Source: JBBQWT01 sp038210375
GTDB taxonomy: Bacteria; Acidobacteriota; Terriglobia; Terriglobales; Acidobacteriaceae
NCBI GenBank assembly: GCA_038210375.1
Contig: JBBQWT010000014.1
Location: 1-64,000, forward strand
Direction of reading: 5' to 3'
DNA: 64,000 nucleotides
The notes beneath the pieces are model-generated. The model saw nothing but the letters and a program-made list of their open reading frames with translations, was not told the DNA's origin and ran no database searches. Shown one piece after another: positions 35,177 to 43,190 of this stretch (the first letter of the stretch is position 1; each line of letters opens with the position of its first letter). A program made the translations under genes and the position numbers.

Positions 35177-35802
35177 GGGATGTTCACCAGCCCGTTGCGA
35201 ATGGCATAGACGACCAGCTCGGCGGTCTTGTGAATGCCGAGCGCGTCCATGATATTGGCGCGGTGCACCGCCACGGTGTTGGCGCTGAGGTTGAGCTGCG
35301 CCGCAATTTCCTTGTTGGATTTGCCATCCACGATCCACTGCAATACTTCGAGCTCGCGCACGGTGAGGCCATGGTTGCGCTCGCCCTTGAGCGCCGGTGG
35401 TTTAGCGAGGCGGGCATCGAGGACGATTTCACCGGCGGCGACCTGGCGCACGGCGGCGACCAGCTCAAGGTCCATGGCGCTCTTGAGCACGTAGCCGCGG
35501 GCGCCGGCCTCCATCGCCTGGCGCACCAGGGTGTCTTCGGAATGCATGCTCAGCATCAGCACCAGGCTGGCGGGTGAATTCACCAGGATCTGCCGAGTGG
35601 CAGCGAGGCCGCTCATGCCGGGCAGGGCGCAATCCATCACAATCACTCGCGGGTTCAGCTCGGCGGCCAGTCGAATGGCTTCGGCGCCGTCGCCCGCCTC
35701 GCCCACCACGGTGAGGTCAGGGGCATCCTCGAGCAACCTGCGAAACCCGCTGCGAACGAGGCCGTGGTCATCGACCAGCAGAACCGTGATCTTATCCGGC
35801 AT
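35173..35802 (-). CDS. NarL/FixJ-family response regulator
   Basis: 209 residues. Receiver domain (about 5-120) with acidic pair D11-D12, phosphoacceptor D57 (VIVMDCALPG) and K107. A C-terminal LuxR helix-turn-helix (about 142-205) carries LTVRELEVLQWIVDGKSNKEIAAQLNLS and NTVAVHRANIMDALG. ATG at 35802, inside the kinase gene's last 11 bases. It is the cognate partner of the histidine kinase immediately upstream and may control the ASPIC/UnbV gene that overlaps its stop codon. No specific operator could be identified. Confidence 0.94.
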   Translation of the reverse strand: MPDKITVLLVDDHGLVRSGFRRLLEDAPDLTVVGEAGDGAEAIRLAAELNPRVIVMDCALPGMSGLAATRQILVNSPASLVLMLSMHSEDTLVRQAMEAGARGYVLKSAMDLELVAAVRQVAAGEIVLDARLAKPPALKGERNHGLTVRELEVLQWIVDGKSNKEIAAQLNLSANTVAVHRANIMDALGIHKTAELVVYAIRNGLVNIP

Positions 35803-37135
35803 GGGGCTCCAGGTGCGCGCGGGGCACGCGCAGCCGCACCAGCGTACCACCCTGTGCGGGACGAAGAAATTCGATGCTGCCGCCGAGCAAGTGAGCGCGC
35901 TCGCGCATGGCCACCAGGCCAATGCCTTTGCGCTCGGTATCAGGAGAGAATCCGCTGCCGTGATCTTCGACATCAAGCTCCAGGGCATCGGCGAGATAGC
36001 GCAGGCGCACCCAGACGGCGCGCGCTCCGGAATGACGCGATACGTTGTTGAGCGCTTCCTGCAACACGCGATAGATGTGAACGCCACCGCCGGCATCGAC
36101 GGCGAAGGATTCACCCGACTTGTCATAGGTGATGTCCACGCCGCTTTGCCGTTCAGCGACGGGGATGTACCAGTCGATGGTGGCTTCCAATCCCGACTCA
36201 TCGAGCATCACCGGGTGCAGGGCCTGGGAGAGGCTGCGCACGCTCTCCAGCGTGGATTGCGCGATGGTCATCACCTCGGAAATATCACTGCGCAGCGACG
36301 AACCTTCGGGCGCATGGTTTCCCGCGCGGCTGAGCATTGAGCCAATTGCGGTGAGCACCTGGCCAAACTCGTCATGCAGCTCGCGGGAGATATAGCGCAG
36401 AGTGGATTCCTGGGTGGAAATAAGTTTTTGCGCCAGTTCGCTGCGCTGTCCGGATAAGGCCGCCAGGTGCGCGAAGACACGGCGGTTGGAGCGGATGAGA
36501 TAGAGGCTGGTGAAGAGAATTGCGATCAGGGTGGCGGTCAGGAAAAAATAAACCTGGCGCTGCACCCGGCTGTAGATATCGGCGATGCGCAGAGAAGCAC
36601 GCTCTTCGCTCTCGTTGTTCTGCACCAGCAGGCGGGAGACGGAATTGCTCAGCGCGGCCTGGCGGGCCTGCAGGGAATCACGGATCTGCGCGCGCGCGTC
36701 CTCTTCATGACCATCGCGTGCCACCGCGAATATGCGGTCGGCGGCGTCCCAGAATTGCACCAGCGAGGTTCCCAGGAACTGCATCTGTTCGGGGGTCTGA
36801 CGCCCGGCGGATTGCTCGTCCTGCAGGCGGAGGGCGTCGTCAAGGTCGGTGCGAATGCGCTGGAACTGGGCCGTCCAGGCGGTGAGCGGGTAAGGCTCCT
36901 CACGATCCAGCATGTCGCGCATGGCCAGCGCCAGCAGGTTGAGATCGTTTTGAATACGCAACAGGCGGAGCGAATCCTTGCGATCGCGATCGGCGAGATC
37001 GGTTTGCAGTTTGCGCAGTCCGGAAATCTGCACCGTGATGTATGAAGAGTATGCGACCACCGCGGCCAAAGTAATGACCAATCCGAAAAATAGGCCGGCG
37101 GTTGGAGATTTAGTGGGCGCGTCCGGATTAGGCAC
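35792..37135 (-). CDS. Membrane sensor histidine kinase (HisKA_3/NarX-DesK type)
   Basis: 447 residues. Two membrane helices (about 14-34 and 195-216) flank a periplasmic, mostly helical domain of about 160 residues that resembles four-helix-bundle (MCP/NarX-like) sensors; its ligand is unknown. The phosphoacceptor is H254 in SRELHDEFGQVLTAIG, typical of HisKA_3. The ATPase domain follows with the N-box-like VLQEALNNVSRHSGA (about 360) and DHGSGFSPDTERKGIGL (about 397-413). GTG start. It overlaps the response regulator by 11 bases. The promoter region upstream (37136-37176) has no clear hexamers. Confidence 0.92.
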   Translation of the reverse strand: MPNPDAPTKSPTAGLFFGLVITLAAVVAYSSYITVQISGLRKLQTDLADRDRKDSLRLLRIQNDLNLLALAMRDMLDREEPYPLTAWTAQFQRIRTDLDDALRLQDEQSAGRQTPEQMQFLGTSLVQFWDAADRIFAVARDGHEEDARAQIRDSLQARQAALSNSVSRLLVQNNESEERASLRIADIYSRVQRQVYFFLTATLIAILFTSLYLIRSNRRVFAHLAALSGQRSELAQKLISTQESTLRYISRELHDEFGQVLTAIGSMLSRAGNHAPEGSSLRSDISEVMTIAQSTLESVRSLSQALHPVMLDESGLEATIDWYIPVAERQSGVDITYDKSGESFAVDAGGGVHIYRVLQEALNNVSRHSGARAVWVRLRYLADALELDVEDHGSGFSPDTERKGIGLVAMRERAHLLGGSIEFLRPAQGGTLVRLRVPRAHLEPHAG

Positions 37136-37417
37136 GACTCGAATACTAAACTTTTTGCGCGGCGTAGTGCAGCGACCTTGAGGTTGGTGGTTCTGACTTT
37201 CGCACCGCTACCCAAGCCGTTCCTATCGAGCAGTTTCATAGTTGGTGTGGCCGAAGACCGCAATGCTGGAAGCAGCCTGAGGCCACGCTTCAATCCGAGG
37301 TTTACCGAGTTCCCGGATATAACTTCTGAGGAAATGCTCCTAAGTTGCGCCCACTCCTCAGTCATCATCGATGACCCACTGCCGGGCTAAAAGCCCAAAG
37401 CATAACGTCCGCTTTTC

Positions 37418-37600
37418 AGTGGACTGAAGAGTCTGTGTCCCAACTCACTTGCCCGACCGCTCGGTGGAACTTTTGTATCCACTTCAGCCTTCTAGGGGCA
37501 CGAATTAGACCCTGAGAGGTCGAAATTCCATGCCTATAATGCGGCTGCACTCCACCGACGACCTGACTTTCGGGTTGAGACACAGACTCTGAAGTCCGCT
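37418..37600. repeat. Long imperfect palindrome (foldback/MITE-like element) in a 640-bp gene-free gap
   Basis: The outer arms 37418-37446 and 37572-37600 are inverted copies matching at 24 of 29 bases, with the core AGAGTCTGTGTC identical. Inward, TCGGTGGA (37461-37468) pairs with TCCACCGA (37551-37558), and weaker complementarity continues to the centre near 37506, so almost the whole 183 bases can fold into one hairpin. No transposase is present. It could be a miniature inverted-repeat element, a foldback repeat or the gene of a structured RNA. The rest of the 37136-37776 gap contains no credible gene; a 92-codon open frame across the palindrome has no recognisable protein features. Confidence 0.65.
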
Positions 37601-37776
37601 GCTCCCACCAACACTCAAGACCTTCGTCGGGGATGAAACGCCGGCGGCCGAAAGAGTAGAGCCTGGGTGCTAGAGACGAATCGTATGCCGTCATTCTCTC
37701 TAGCTGTTCGAATTGGATATGAGATACACCAACTATGAAAATGCTTTAGAAGCCGCGAGCTTAGCGGGACCGTTGA

Positions 37777-38733
37777 TTAATGTTGATCCGTCGTCTTAGG
37801 TTGCCGCCCCGGGTTCCACGCCGGCTTGAAGTTGGAGTTGGCCAGCCATTCGATGGGCTGGCCCATCGACTGGATAGCTTCGGTCATGTGCTTGAAATCT
37901 ATATGGTCCAGGTCATCGCTGGGCTGGTGGTAGTCGTGGTGAAGTCCGAAGCTGGAAACGGTGTGTGCGACCACTCCGCGCAGGGCCAGGGTGTAGTTGT
38001 CGGAGCGCATGAAGAAATTTTCCGCGGGATGCGGATCGGGAACGAGATGCGCGCCGTGGCTGGCCAGTTCCGGGCCGAGGTTCGAGCGGTCGTAACCGGT
38101 CAGCCATAGGTCTGTGGATTTGATCGCGGGATCGGCGCGGCCAATCATTTCAAATTCCAGGTCGGCAGCGATGGCGCTGAGGGGTACCGGTGGCCGCTCG
38201 CGAAAATAGGTGGCTCCGATCCCGCCCCGCTCTTCGCTGCCGAAGAATGCGAAGAGCACCGTGCGTAGAGGGGTGTGCCCCGCGGCCAGGCGCTGGGCGA
38301 GCTCCAGCACAGCGGTGACTCCGGACGCGTCGTCATCGGCGCCGTTGTAGATGTTGTCTCTATTGACGGGCTTGCCAATCCCCAGGTGATCGAGGTGAGC
38401 GGAAAGCAGAATTGCGCCGAGAGTTGGGTCGGAGCCGCGAATCATCCCCAGGGCATTCCAGGTTTTAGCTTTGCGAACGTTCACGGCTTCGATGTAATCA
38501 CGCTGCGCGCCGTTCTGATCGCCGGCGGGCTCGATGCCATAGCTCTTCAGTTGCGCGGAAACATACTGGGCGGCGGCCAGCTCATCCAGAGTGCCGCTGC
38601 CCCGGCCTTTCATGTCGTCGGACGCGAGGGCTTGCATGTGAGCGCGGACGGAGGCTTCGGTGATTCCGCCGTAGGTCTGGGCAGCAGCGCTGGTAAGGGC
38701 AAAGAGGAGAAAGATGGAAAGAGACTTCTTCAT
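37777..38733 (-). CDS. M28 family zinc aminopeptidase-like protein, secreted
   Basis: 318 residues with a signal peptide (MKKSLSIFLLFALTSAAA). The di-zinc M28 ligand set is visible: SAHLDHLG at about 112 (His/Asp), NGADDDASG at about 130 (Asp), SEERGG at about 169 (the catalytic and ligand Glu pair), EFEMIGR at about 193, and HHDYHQPSDD near 265 (His). It is probably a periplasmic or extracellular aminopeptidase. The start codon is preceded by AAAACCT and then five AGAT repeats, leaving no ribosome binding site. The gene is a candidate for slipped-strand phase variation. Confidence 0.92.
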   Translation of the reverse strand: MKKSLSIFLLFALTSAAAQTYGGITEASVRAHMQALASDDMKGRGSGTLDELAAAQYVSAQLKSYGIEPAGDQNGAQRDYIEAVNVRKAKTWNALGMIRGSDPTLGAILLSAHLDHLGIGKPVNRDNIYNGADDDASGVTAVLELAQRLAAGHTPLRTVLFAFFGSEERGGIGATYFRERPPVPLSAIAADLEFEMIGRADPAIKSTDLWLTGYDRSNLGPELASHGAHLVPDPHPAENFFMRSDNYTLALRGVVAHTVSSFGLHHDYHQPSDDLDHIDFKHMTEAIQSMGQPIEWLANSNFKPAWNPGRQPKTTDQH

Positions 38734-38740
38734 AGGTTTT

Positions 38741-38760
38741 ATCTATCTATCTATCTATCT
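38741..38760. repeat. Tetranucleotide microsatellite upstream of the M28 peptidase
   Basis: Five perfect copies of ATCT on the plus strand (AGAT on the coding strand), lying 8-27 bases before the minus-strand start codon at 38733. An AT-rich TATATATATA stretch follows at about 38764-38775 and could be the promoter -10 region, placing the tract in the 5' leader. Confidence 0.85.
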
Positions 38761-38966
38761 ACTTTATATATATACATAAATGCGCTCCGGCGGAAGAAGG
38801 TCCAGACCAACCAACCCCGAAGTCTCTCCACCACGCCGAGCAAAGACTCGCACCCTCCGATCGAGATGACGGTTTTTTGGGGATGGAGACGTATTATATT
38901 GGTACGCGCGGCCTGGTTTCGGTTGCGCTAGCGATGCTGGAAGCGGAATTGCCGGGAGAATAGAGT

Positions 38967-40082
38967 ATGCGATCTGGAGGTCACGGAGTTCCCATTACGA
39001 TTTTTGTGGTGGTGCTGGTTTGCGCCCTGGGATTGGCGGGTTGCACGGGATTTTTTACCGACCGGCTTAGCGCCCCCACTGGCACTTCGGGTTTGCTTTA
39101 TACCGCGAACTTCAACGGCGGCGCGCAGGGCAGCATTTCTGAATTCACTATTGCGGTGACCACCGGCTTTCTGGGGACGGTCACGGGCTCACCCATCAGC
39201 ACGGGTACGGGCACGGTTGCCCTGGCGCTTGATCCGGCCGGGAAATTTATTTTTGCGGCCAACCAGACTGGCGGAATCAACGGTTTTTCGGTTGACCATT
39301 CGTCGGGCAAGCTGATCGCGGTTGCGGGCTCTCCTTTTCCCGGAGTGGCGGGGTCAACCCCGACTGACATCGTGGTCGATCCTAAATCTCGATTCGTGTT
39401 CGTGGCCGCCAGTGGCTCGAACAGCATTCTTGCCTACACCTTGAATTCCACCACCGGCCTGCTGAGTCCGGTGGCCGGCTCTCCCTTTGCCGCCGCGCCG
39501 GGAACGCCCCTGGGGGTGGCCGTGGATCCGGCGGGAAAATTTCTCTACGTCAGTTCCGGCGCCGCCGGAATCAAAGCTTTCACCATCAGCAGCAGCGGGG
39601 TCCTGGCAGCGGGTCCTGCCATCGCGGGCGCAGCCACCGGGTCGACTGCGCTGCGATTCAACTCCGCGGGCACTTTTGCCTATAGCGTCGATGGAATTTC
39701 AGCGGTGTCAGCCTACTCGGCCGATGCCAGCACCGGCGTCCTGACCTTGCTGGGAAGCTCGGTGACCGGCACCGCGCCGCTGGCGCTGGATGTGGATCCA
39801 TTGTCGAAATTTCTTTATGTCGCCAACCAGAGCTCGGGCAGCGTTTCCGCTTTCAAGATTGCCAGCAATGGAAACCTGGCGCAGATCAGCGGATCGCCCT
39901 ATGTGACCGGTTCGAGTCCCACGGCGGTGAGGGTCGACAAGAGCAGCAACTTCGTCTACGTGGCTAACCAGGGGTCGAGCACGATTTCCATCTTCACCAT
40001 TAACTCCGGCAGCGGCGCGCTTACCGCGGCGGGAACCACGGCCACCGGCACCCAGCCGGTTTCGATCGTCGTAACCCAGTAA
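38967..40082 (+). CDS. Lipoprotein with seven-bladed beta-propeller (lactonase/YVTN-like)
   Basis: 371 residues. Lipoprotein signal with lipobox LAGC at about 22-25. The rest consists of repeated blades of about 45 residues with the recurring pattern (L/V)A(L/V)DPxGKF(L/I)(F/Y)VA(N/S) followed by G.(I/V).(A/G)F.I....G.L, as in 6-phosphogluconolactonase/YncE-like proteins. At least six blades are readable. The last one ends QPVSIVVTQ. Such lipoproteins are abundant in Acidobacteriota; whether this one has enzymatic activity is unclear. ATG start with GGGAGA ahead of it; TATTAT at about 38891 is a possible -10 box. Confidence 0.82.
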   Translation: MRSGGHGVPITIFVVVLVCALGLAGCTGFFTDRLSAPTGTSGLLYTANFNGGAQGSISEFTIAVTTGFLGTVTGSPISTGTGTVALALDPAGKFIFAANQTGGINGFSVDHSSGKLIAVAGSPFPGVAGSTPTDIVVDPKSRFVFVAASGSNSILAYTLNSTTGLLSPVAGSPFAAAPGTPLGVAVDPAGKFLYVSSGAAGIKAFTISSSGVLAAGPAIAGAATGSTALRFNSAGTFAYSVDGISAVSAYSADASTGVLTLLGSSVTGTAPLALDVDPLSKFLYVANQSSGSVSAFKIASNGNLAQISGSPYVTGSSPTAVRVDKSSNFVYVANQGSSTISIFTINSGSGALTAAGTTATGTQPVSIVVTQ

Positions 40083-40139
40083 CGCCGCCCGCCCCGCAAC
40101 TTGCGGACGTGAAAGCGGCAAACCGCATCCAAGACTGTT

Positions 40140-41204
40140 GTGACTACTTCCAACAGCCGGCGAACCAGCCCGCGATCAAGAACTTTGGCGTGGACCGGAC
40201 TGGCCTCCGTCATTTTTTTGAGCATGCTATGGGGATGCAGCAAGGCCCGCGCCAAGAGCGGGGACGTTGCCTATGTCGCCCTGCCCCAGGTGACAGTGCG
40301 CGATCGGGTGGCGGCGGTGTACAACAAGGTTTCTGTCCTGCGCAATGGCGACCGCGTGGAGATTCTCGATCATCGCAAGCTGTTTGATCGAATCCGTACT
40401 CGCGAAGGAACCGAAGGCTGGGTGGAAACCCGCAGCCTGGTCGGCAAAGACGTTTTTGACGGTTTCGAGCAACTGGCTTCGGCGAACAGCGCGACCGTGG
40501 TGCAGGCCAAGGGAATCGCCCGGGCAGAGCTGAACATGCACGTGACGCCGGGCCGGCAGACCGAGACCCTTTACCAGCTCAAGAAGAATGACAGCGTTGA
40601 CGTGCTGCGGAGGGCATCGGCGGAAAAGCCTCCTCCCAAGGTCTCCTCTGTTCCGGACACATCTTTCAGTCCGGCTAAATCGGCGTCCGCTAAACCGTCC
40701 GGTCCGGCGCTTGAAGACTGGTGGCTGGTGCGGGACACGCAGAACCACGTGGGATGGGTCTACGGCCGGCTGCTCGATTTCGATGTGCCCCTCGAGATCG
40801 CGCGCTATGCCGAGAACAAGCGCATGGTAGGTTTTTTTGTGCTGAACCAGATTTCGACCGCTTCGGGCAAGACCGTGCCCCAATACCTCACACTCTTGAC
40901 CGAACCCAAAGAAGGCATGCCCTTCGATTACGACCAGGTACGGGTCTTCACCTGGAACACCAGGCGCGATCGCTACGAGACCGTATTTCTAGAGCACAAG
41001 CTGAACGGAATTTTTCCCGCGCGAGTAGGAACCGAGACCTTTGACAAGAAGCAGGGAGCGATCCCGATTTTTGTGCTGCGGCTGAGGACTCCGGGGGGCG
41101 CTGTGGTGGACCGGAAGTACAAGATGGATGGAGTGCAGGTGCGGCCAGTAGTAGCGGACGCGCCAGCGACCGCGGTGGCGGGAAAAGTGGGGAAGTCGAA
41201 GTAA
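40140..41204 (+). CDS. SH3-domain lipoprotein, function unknown
   Basis: 354 residues, GTG start. An N-terminal Arg/Ser-rich stretch precedes a helix ending in a lipobox-like LWGC (about 30-33). Two bacterial SH3-like segments follow: ATVRDRVAAVYNKVSVLRNGDRVEIL-type residues at about 50-100, ending GTEGWVETRSLVG, and a second at about 125-190, ending HVGWVYGRLLDF after a Pro/Ser/Lys linker. The C-terminal about 160 residues (MVGFFVLNQI...VFTWNTRRDRYETVFLEH) form an unassigned beta-rich domain. Probably an envelope protein binding peptidoglycan or another protein. It converges with the aminotransferase gene with only four bases between them. Confidence 0.75.
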   Translation: MTTSNSRRTSPRSRTLAWTGLASVIFLSMLWGCSKARAKSGDVAYVALPQVTVRDRVAAVYNKVSVLRNGDRVEILDHRKLFDRIRTREGTEGWVETRSLVGKDVFDGFEQLASANSATVVQAKGIARAELNMHVTPGRQTETLYQLKKNDSVDVLRRASAEKPPPKVSSVPDTSFSPAKSASAKPSGPALEDWWLVRDTQNHVGWVYGRLLDFDVPLEIARYAENKRMVGFFVLNQISTASGKTVPQYLTLLTEPKEGMPFDYDQVRVFTWNTRRDRYETVFLEHKLNGIFPARVGTETFDKKQGAIPIFVLRLRTPGGAVVDRKYKMDGVQVRPVVADAPATAVAGKVGKSK

Positions 41205-41208
41205 TTCT

Positions 41209-42477
41209 TTAGCTGTAAAACTCAGCGATGGCGTTCACTACCAGCTTCTGCTCGTCTTCACGAAGCTCGGGGAACATGGGCAGGGCCAGAACCTCGTTGG
41301 CCGCCTTCTCACTTTCGGGCAGACTGCCGGCGTTGTAGCCCAGATAAGCAAAACATTTTTGCAGGTGGATGGGGACCGGGTAATAGACTTCGGTGGCGAT
41401 GCCGCGCTGCCGCAGGAACTCCCGCAATTCGTCGCGCCGCTGCGCGCGAATCGCATACTGGTGATAAATGTGATATCCGTTGGAGCGGTTGCGCAAGAGT
41501 TTTATGGGGAACCCTGAACCGTTAACGGTGTCCAGGGTCACGATACGCGACGTGGGATGCAGTCCGGCGGCGGCAAACAGGCGCTCGTAAATGGCGGCGC
41601 GCTTCACGCGGGCGGCGTTCCATTGTTCCAGATGCTGGAGCTTGACCTTCAAGATGGCGGCCTGGATCGCGTCGAGGCGGCTGTTCCATCCAATCTCATC
41701 GTGATGATACCTGACCTGGCTGCCGTGATTGCGCAGCATCTGCAGGTGGCCGGCAAAGCGCTGGTCGTCGGTGGTGACGCAGCCACCGTCCCCGTAAGCC
41801 CCCAGATTCTTGGTGGGATAGAAGCTCAGAGCGGCCATGCTGCCCAGCGAGCCGGCGCGATGGCCACGCCATTCCGCGCCCAGGGCCTGGGCGGCATCTT
41901 CGATCATGGCCACGCGGTTATCGACCGCCAGGCTGCGAAACCTGTCCATGTTGGCGCACTGGCCATAGAGATGAACGGCGATGATGGCGCTGCGGCGTCC
42001 GGTATGTGACTCCGATAACTTGAGTTCGACCCACTCGGGGTCGATGTTCAGGGTTTCGGGATCGACATCCACCAGGATGGGTCGAGCGCCGACGCGAGTA
42101 ATGGAGTTTGCCGTCGCGATGAAACTGAAAGCGGTGGTAATGACCTCGTCGCCCGGATTTACTCCGGCGGCGAGCAGAGACAGCCACAGGGCGTCGGTCC
42201 CGGAGGCGCAGCTGATGGCATGGGCGGTGCCGGTGAAGGCGGCAATTTCGCTCTCGAAGCTGCTGACCTCATCCCCAAGAATGTATTGCTGCGAGGAACA
42301 GACGCGATCGACGGCGGCGAGAATGTCATCCTTGATGACGGCATACTGGCGCGCAAGATCGATGAACGGAACGGTGACGGCGGCGGGGGAAGCGGAACGG
42401 TCTTCCGCCGGCGACTGGCCCGTGACCAGGCCAGCGTCCTCAGTCCCAAATAATTTTTTGACGGCGGTTTCGGTCAC
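41209..42477 (-). CDS. DegT/DnrJ/EryC1/StrS-family PLP aminotransferase
   Basis: 422 residues from the chosen GTG. These enzymes transfer an amino group to nucleotide-linked keto sugars for lipopolysaccharide or glycan synthesis. Visible features: VPFIDLARQY at the fold start, ASGTDALWLSLLAAGVNPGD (PLP phosphate binding), EDAAQALGAEW (Asp contacting the pyridine N), and YPTKNLGAYGDGG with the Schiff-base lysine. The frame is open to 42864, but that part overlaps the DUF309 gene and is not family-like. Starts between 42477 and the valine just before VPFIDLARQY are all possible. No sugar-nucleotide genes are adjacent. Confidence 0.9.
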   Translation of the reverse strand: MTETAVKKLFGTEDAGLVTGQSPAEDRSASPAAVTVPFIDLARQYAVIKDDILAAVDRVCSSQQYILGDEVSSFESEIAAFTGTAHAISCASGTDALWLSLLAAGVNPGDEVITTAFSFIATANSITRVGARPILVDVDPETLNIDPEWVELKLSESHTGRRSAIIAVHLYGQCANMDRFRSLAVDNRVAMIEDAAQALGAEWRGHRAGSLGSMAALSFYPTKNLGAYGDGGCVTTDDQRFAGHLQMLRNHGSQVRYHHDEIGWNSRLDAIQAAILKVKLQHLEQWNAARVKRAAIYERLFAAAGLHPTSRIVTLDTVNGSGFPIKLLRNRSNGYHIYHQYAIRAQRRDELREFLRQRGIATEVYYPVPIHLQKCFAYLGYNAGSLPESEKAANEVLALPMFPELREDEQKLVVNAIAEFYS

Positions 42478-42562
42478 GGTATGGGGGTAACGTTCACAAT
42501 CAGCCCAGATTCTACCACTCGGTGGCCAGAGGCCAACCGCAAAAGGTGGGTGCGAAAAGAAA

Positions 42563-42919
42563 CTATAGTTTGGACAGGGAAGCCGGTTGCGCCTGGGGAA
42601 ATGGCGGAAGCGGCGAGCCTCGGTCGAGCGCGCGCTGCCAGCGCTGGACATTTTCGCGCAGGGCGGCCACGCAAATGCCTTCGCACGGGTCCGGGCAGAC
42701 CGCGAGGCGTACCTGGGCCTTGCGCAGCAAAGATGTCGCGCCGACGGTGTTTCCGGCGCCGTGGTGGTGAAGGGCAACCGCGATTTGAATGAGCGCCTGC
42801 AGAAAATTTTTGGGCGGGCCAGCGGTTTCGCGCCAGACGTCCTCGAGCACCTCGTGGGCGTCATAAAAGTGGCCCTGATTGAAAAGGTCGAGGCCGTGCT
42901 GGTAATGAGTCTGGCTCAT
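42563..42919 (-). CDS. DUF309 family protein
   Basis: 118 residues, helical. The start contains the DUF309 signature FNQGHFYDAHEVLEDVWRE (about 13-31), and a second helix-rich part reads QALIQIAVALHHHGAGN. These small proteins are of unknown function; the conserved acidic and histidine residues suggest metal binding. The gene is on the same strand as, and about 85 bases upstream of, the aminotransferase, so they may share a transcript. Confidence 0.85.
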   Translation of the reverse strand: MSQTHYQHGLDLFNQGHFYDAHEVLEDVWRETAGPPKNFLQALIQIAVALHHHGAGNTVGATSLLRKAQVRLAVCPDPCEGICVAALRENVQRWQRALDRGSPLPPFPQAQPASLSKL

Positions 42920-43046
42920 CCATATCTACATTAATTCATAGATTACGATTTGTCGCTTTTCTGTAAATGGTATAAGGGCGAGGGTTTCGGATTCTCCCAG
43001 GACAGGCGTCAAGCTACCTTAGATGCCGCAATAAGCGGATATGATA

Positions 43047-43075
43047 TTGAAAATAAATAAGTTAACATATTAAAA
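43047..43075 (+). promoter_or_regulatory. Possible promoter of the TonB-dependent receptor gene
   Basis: In the AT-rich 42920-43190 gap, TTGAAA (43047-43052) is followed after 15 bases by TATTAA (43068-43073), both close to sigma-70 hexamers but with short spacing. A leader of about 110 bases with an excellent AGGAGG site (43182-43187) precedes the ATG. Nothing else is recognisable in this gap. Confidence 0.35.
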
Positions 43076-43190
43076 TGGGTTCAAGACCACAGCCCCCGAG
43101 AAAACCGATGCATTGGCCACTGGCGTGCATGTATAAGTAACGGTTAGCGGGAAATTTTTAGCTCTGTAGATAAATTTCAGGAGGACGTGA

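Noticed and set aside
37416..37694. 92-codon minus-strand open frame and a TPP-riboswitch-like CTGAGA
   Set aside because: Both fall inside the long palindrome. The frame has no protein features, and the other conserved TPP blocks are missing.
42478..42864. N-terminal extension of the DegT aminotransferase
   Set aside because: It overlaps the DUF309 gene in another frame and lacks family similarity.
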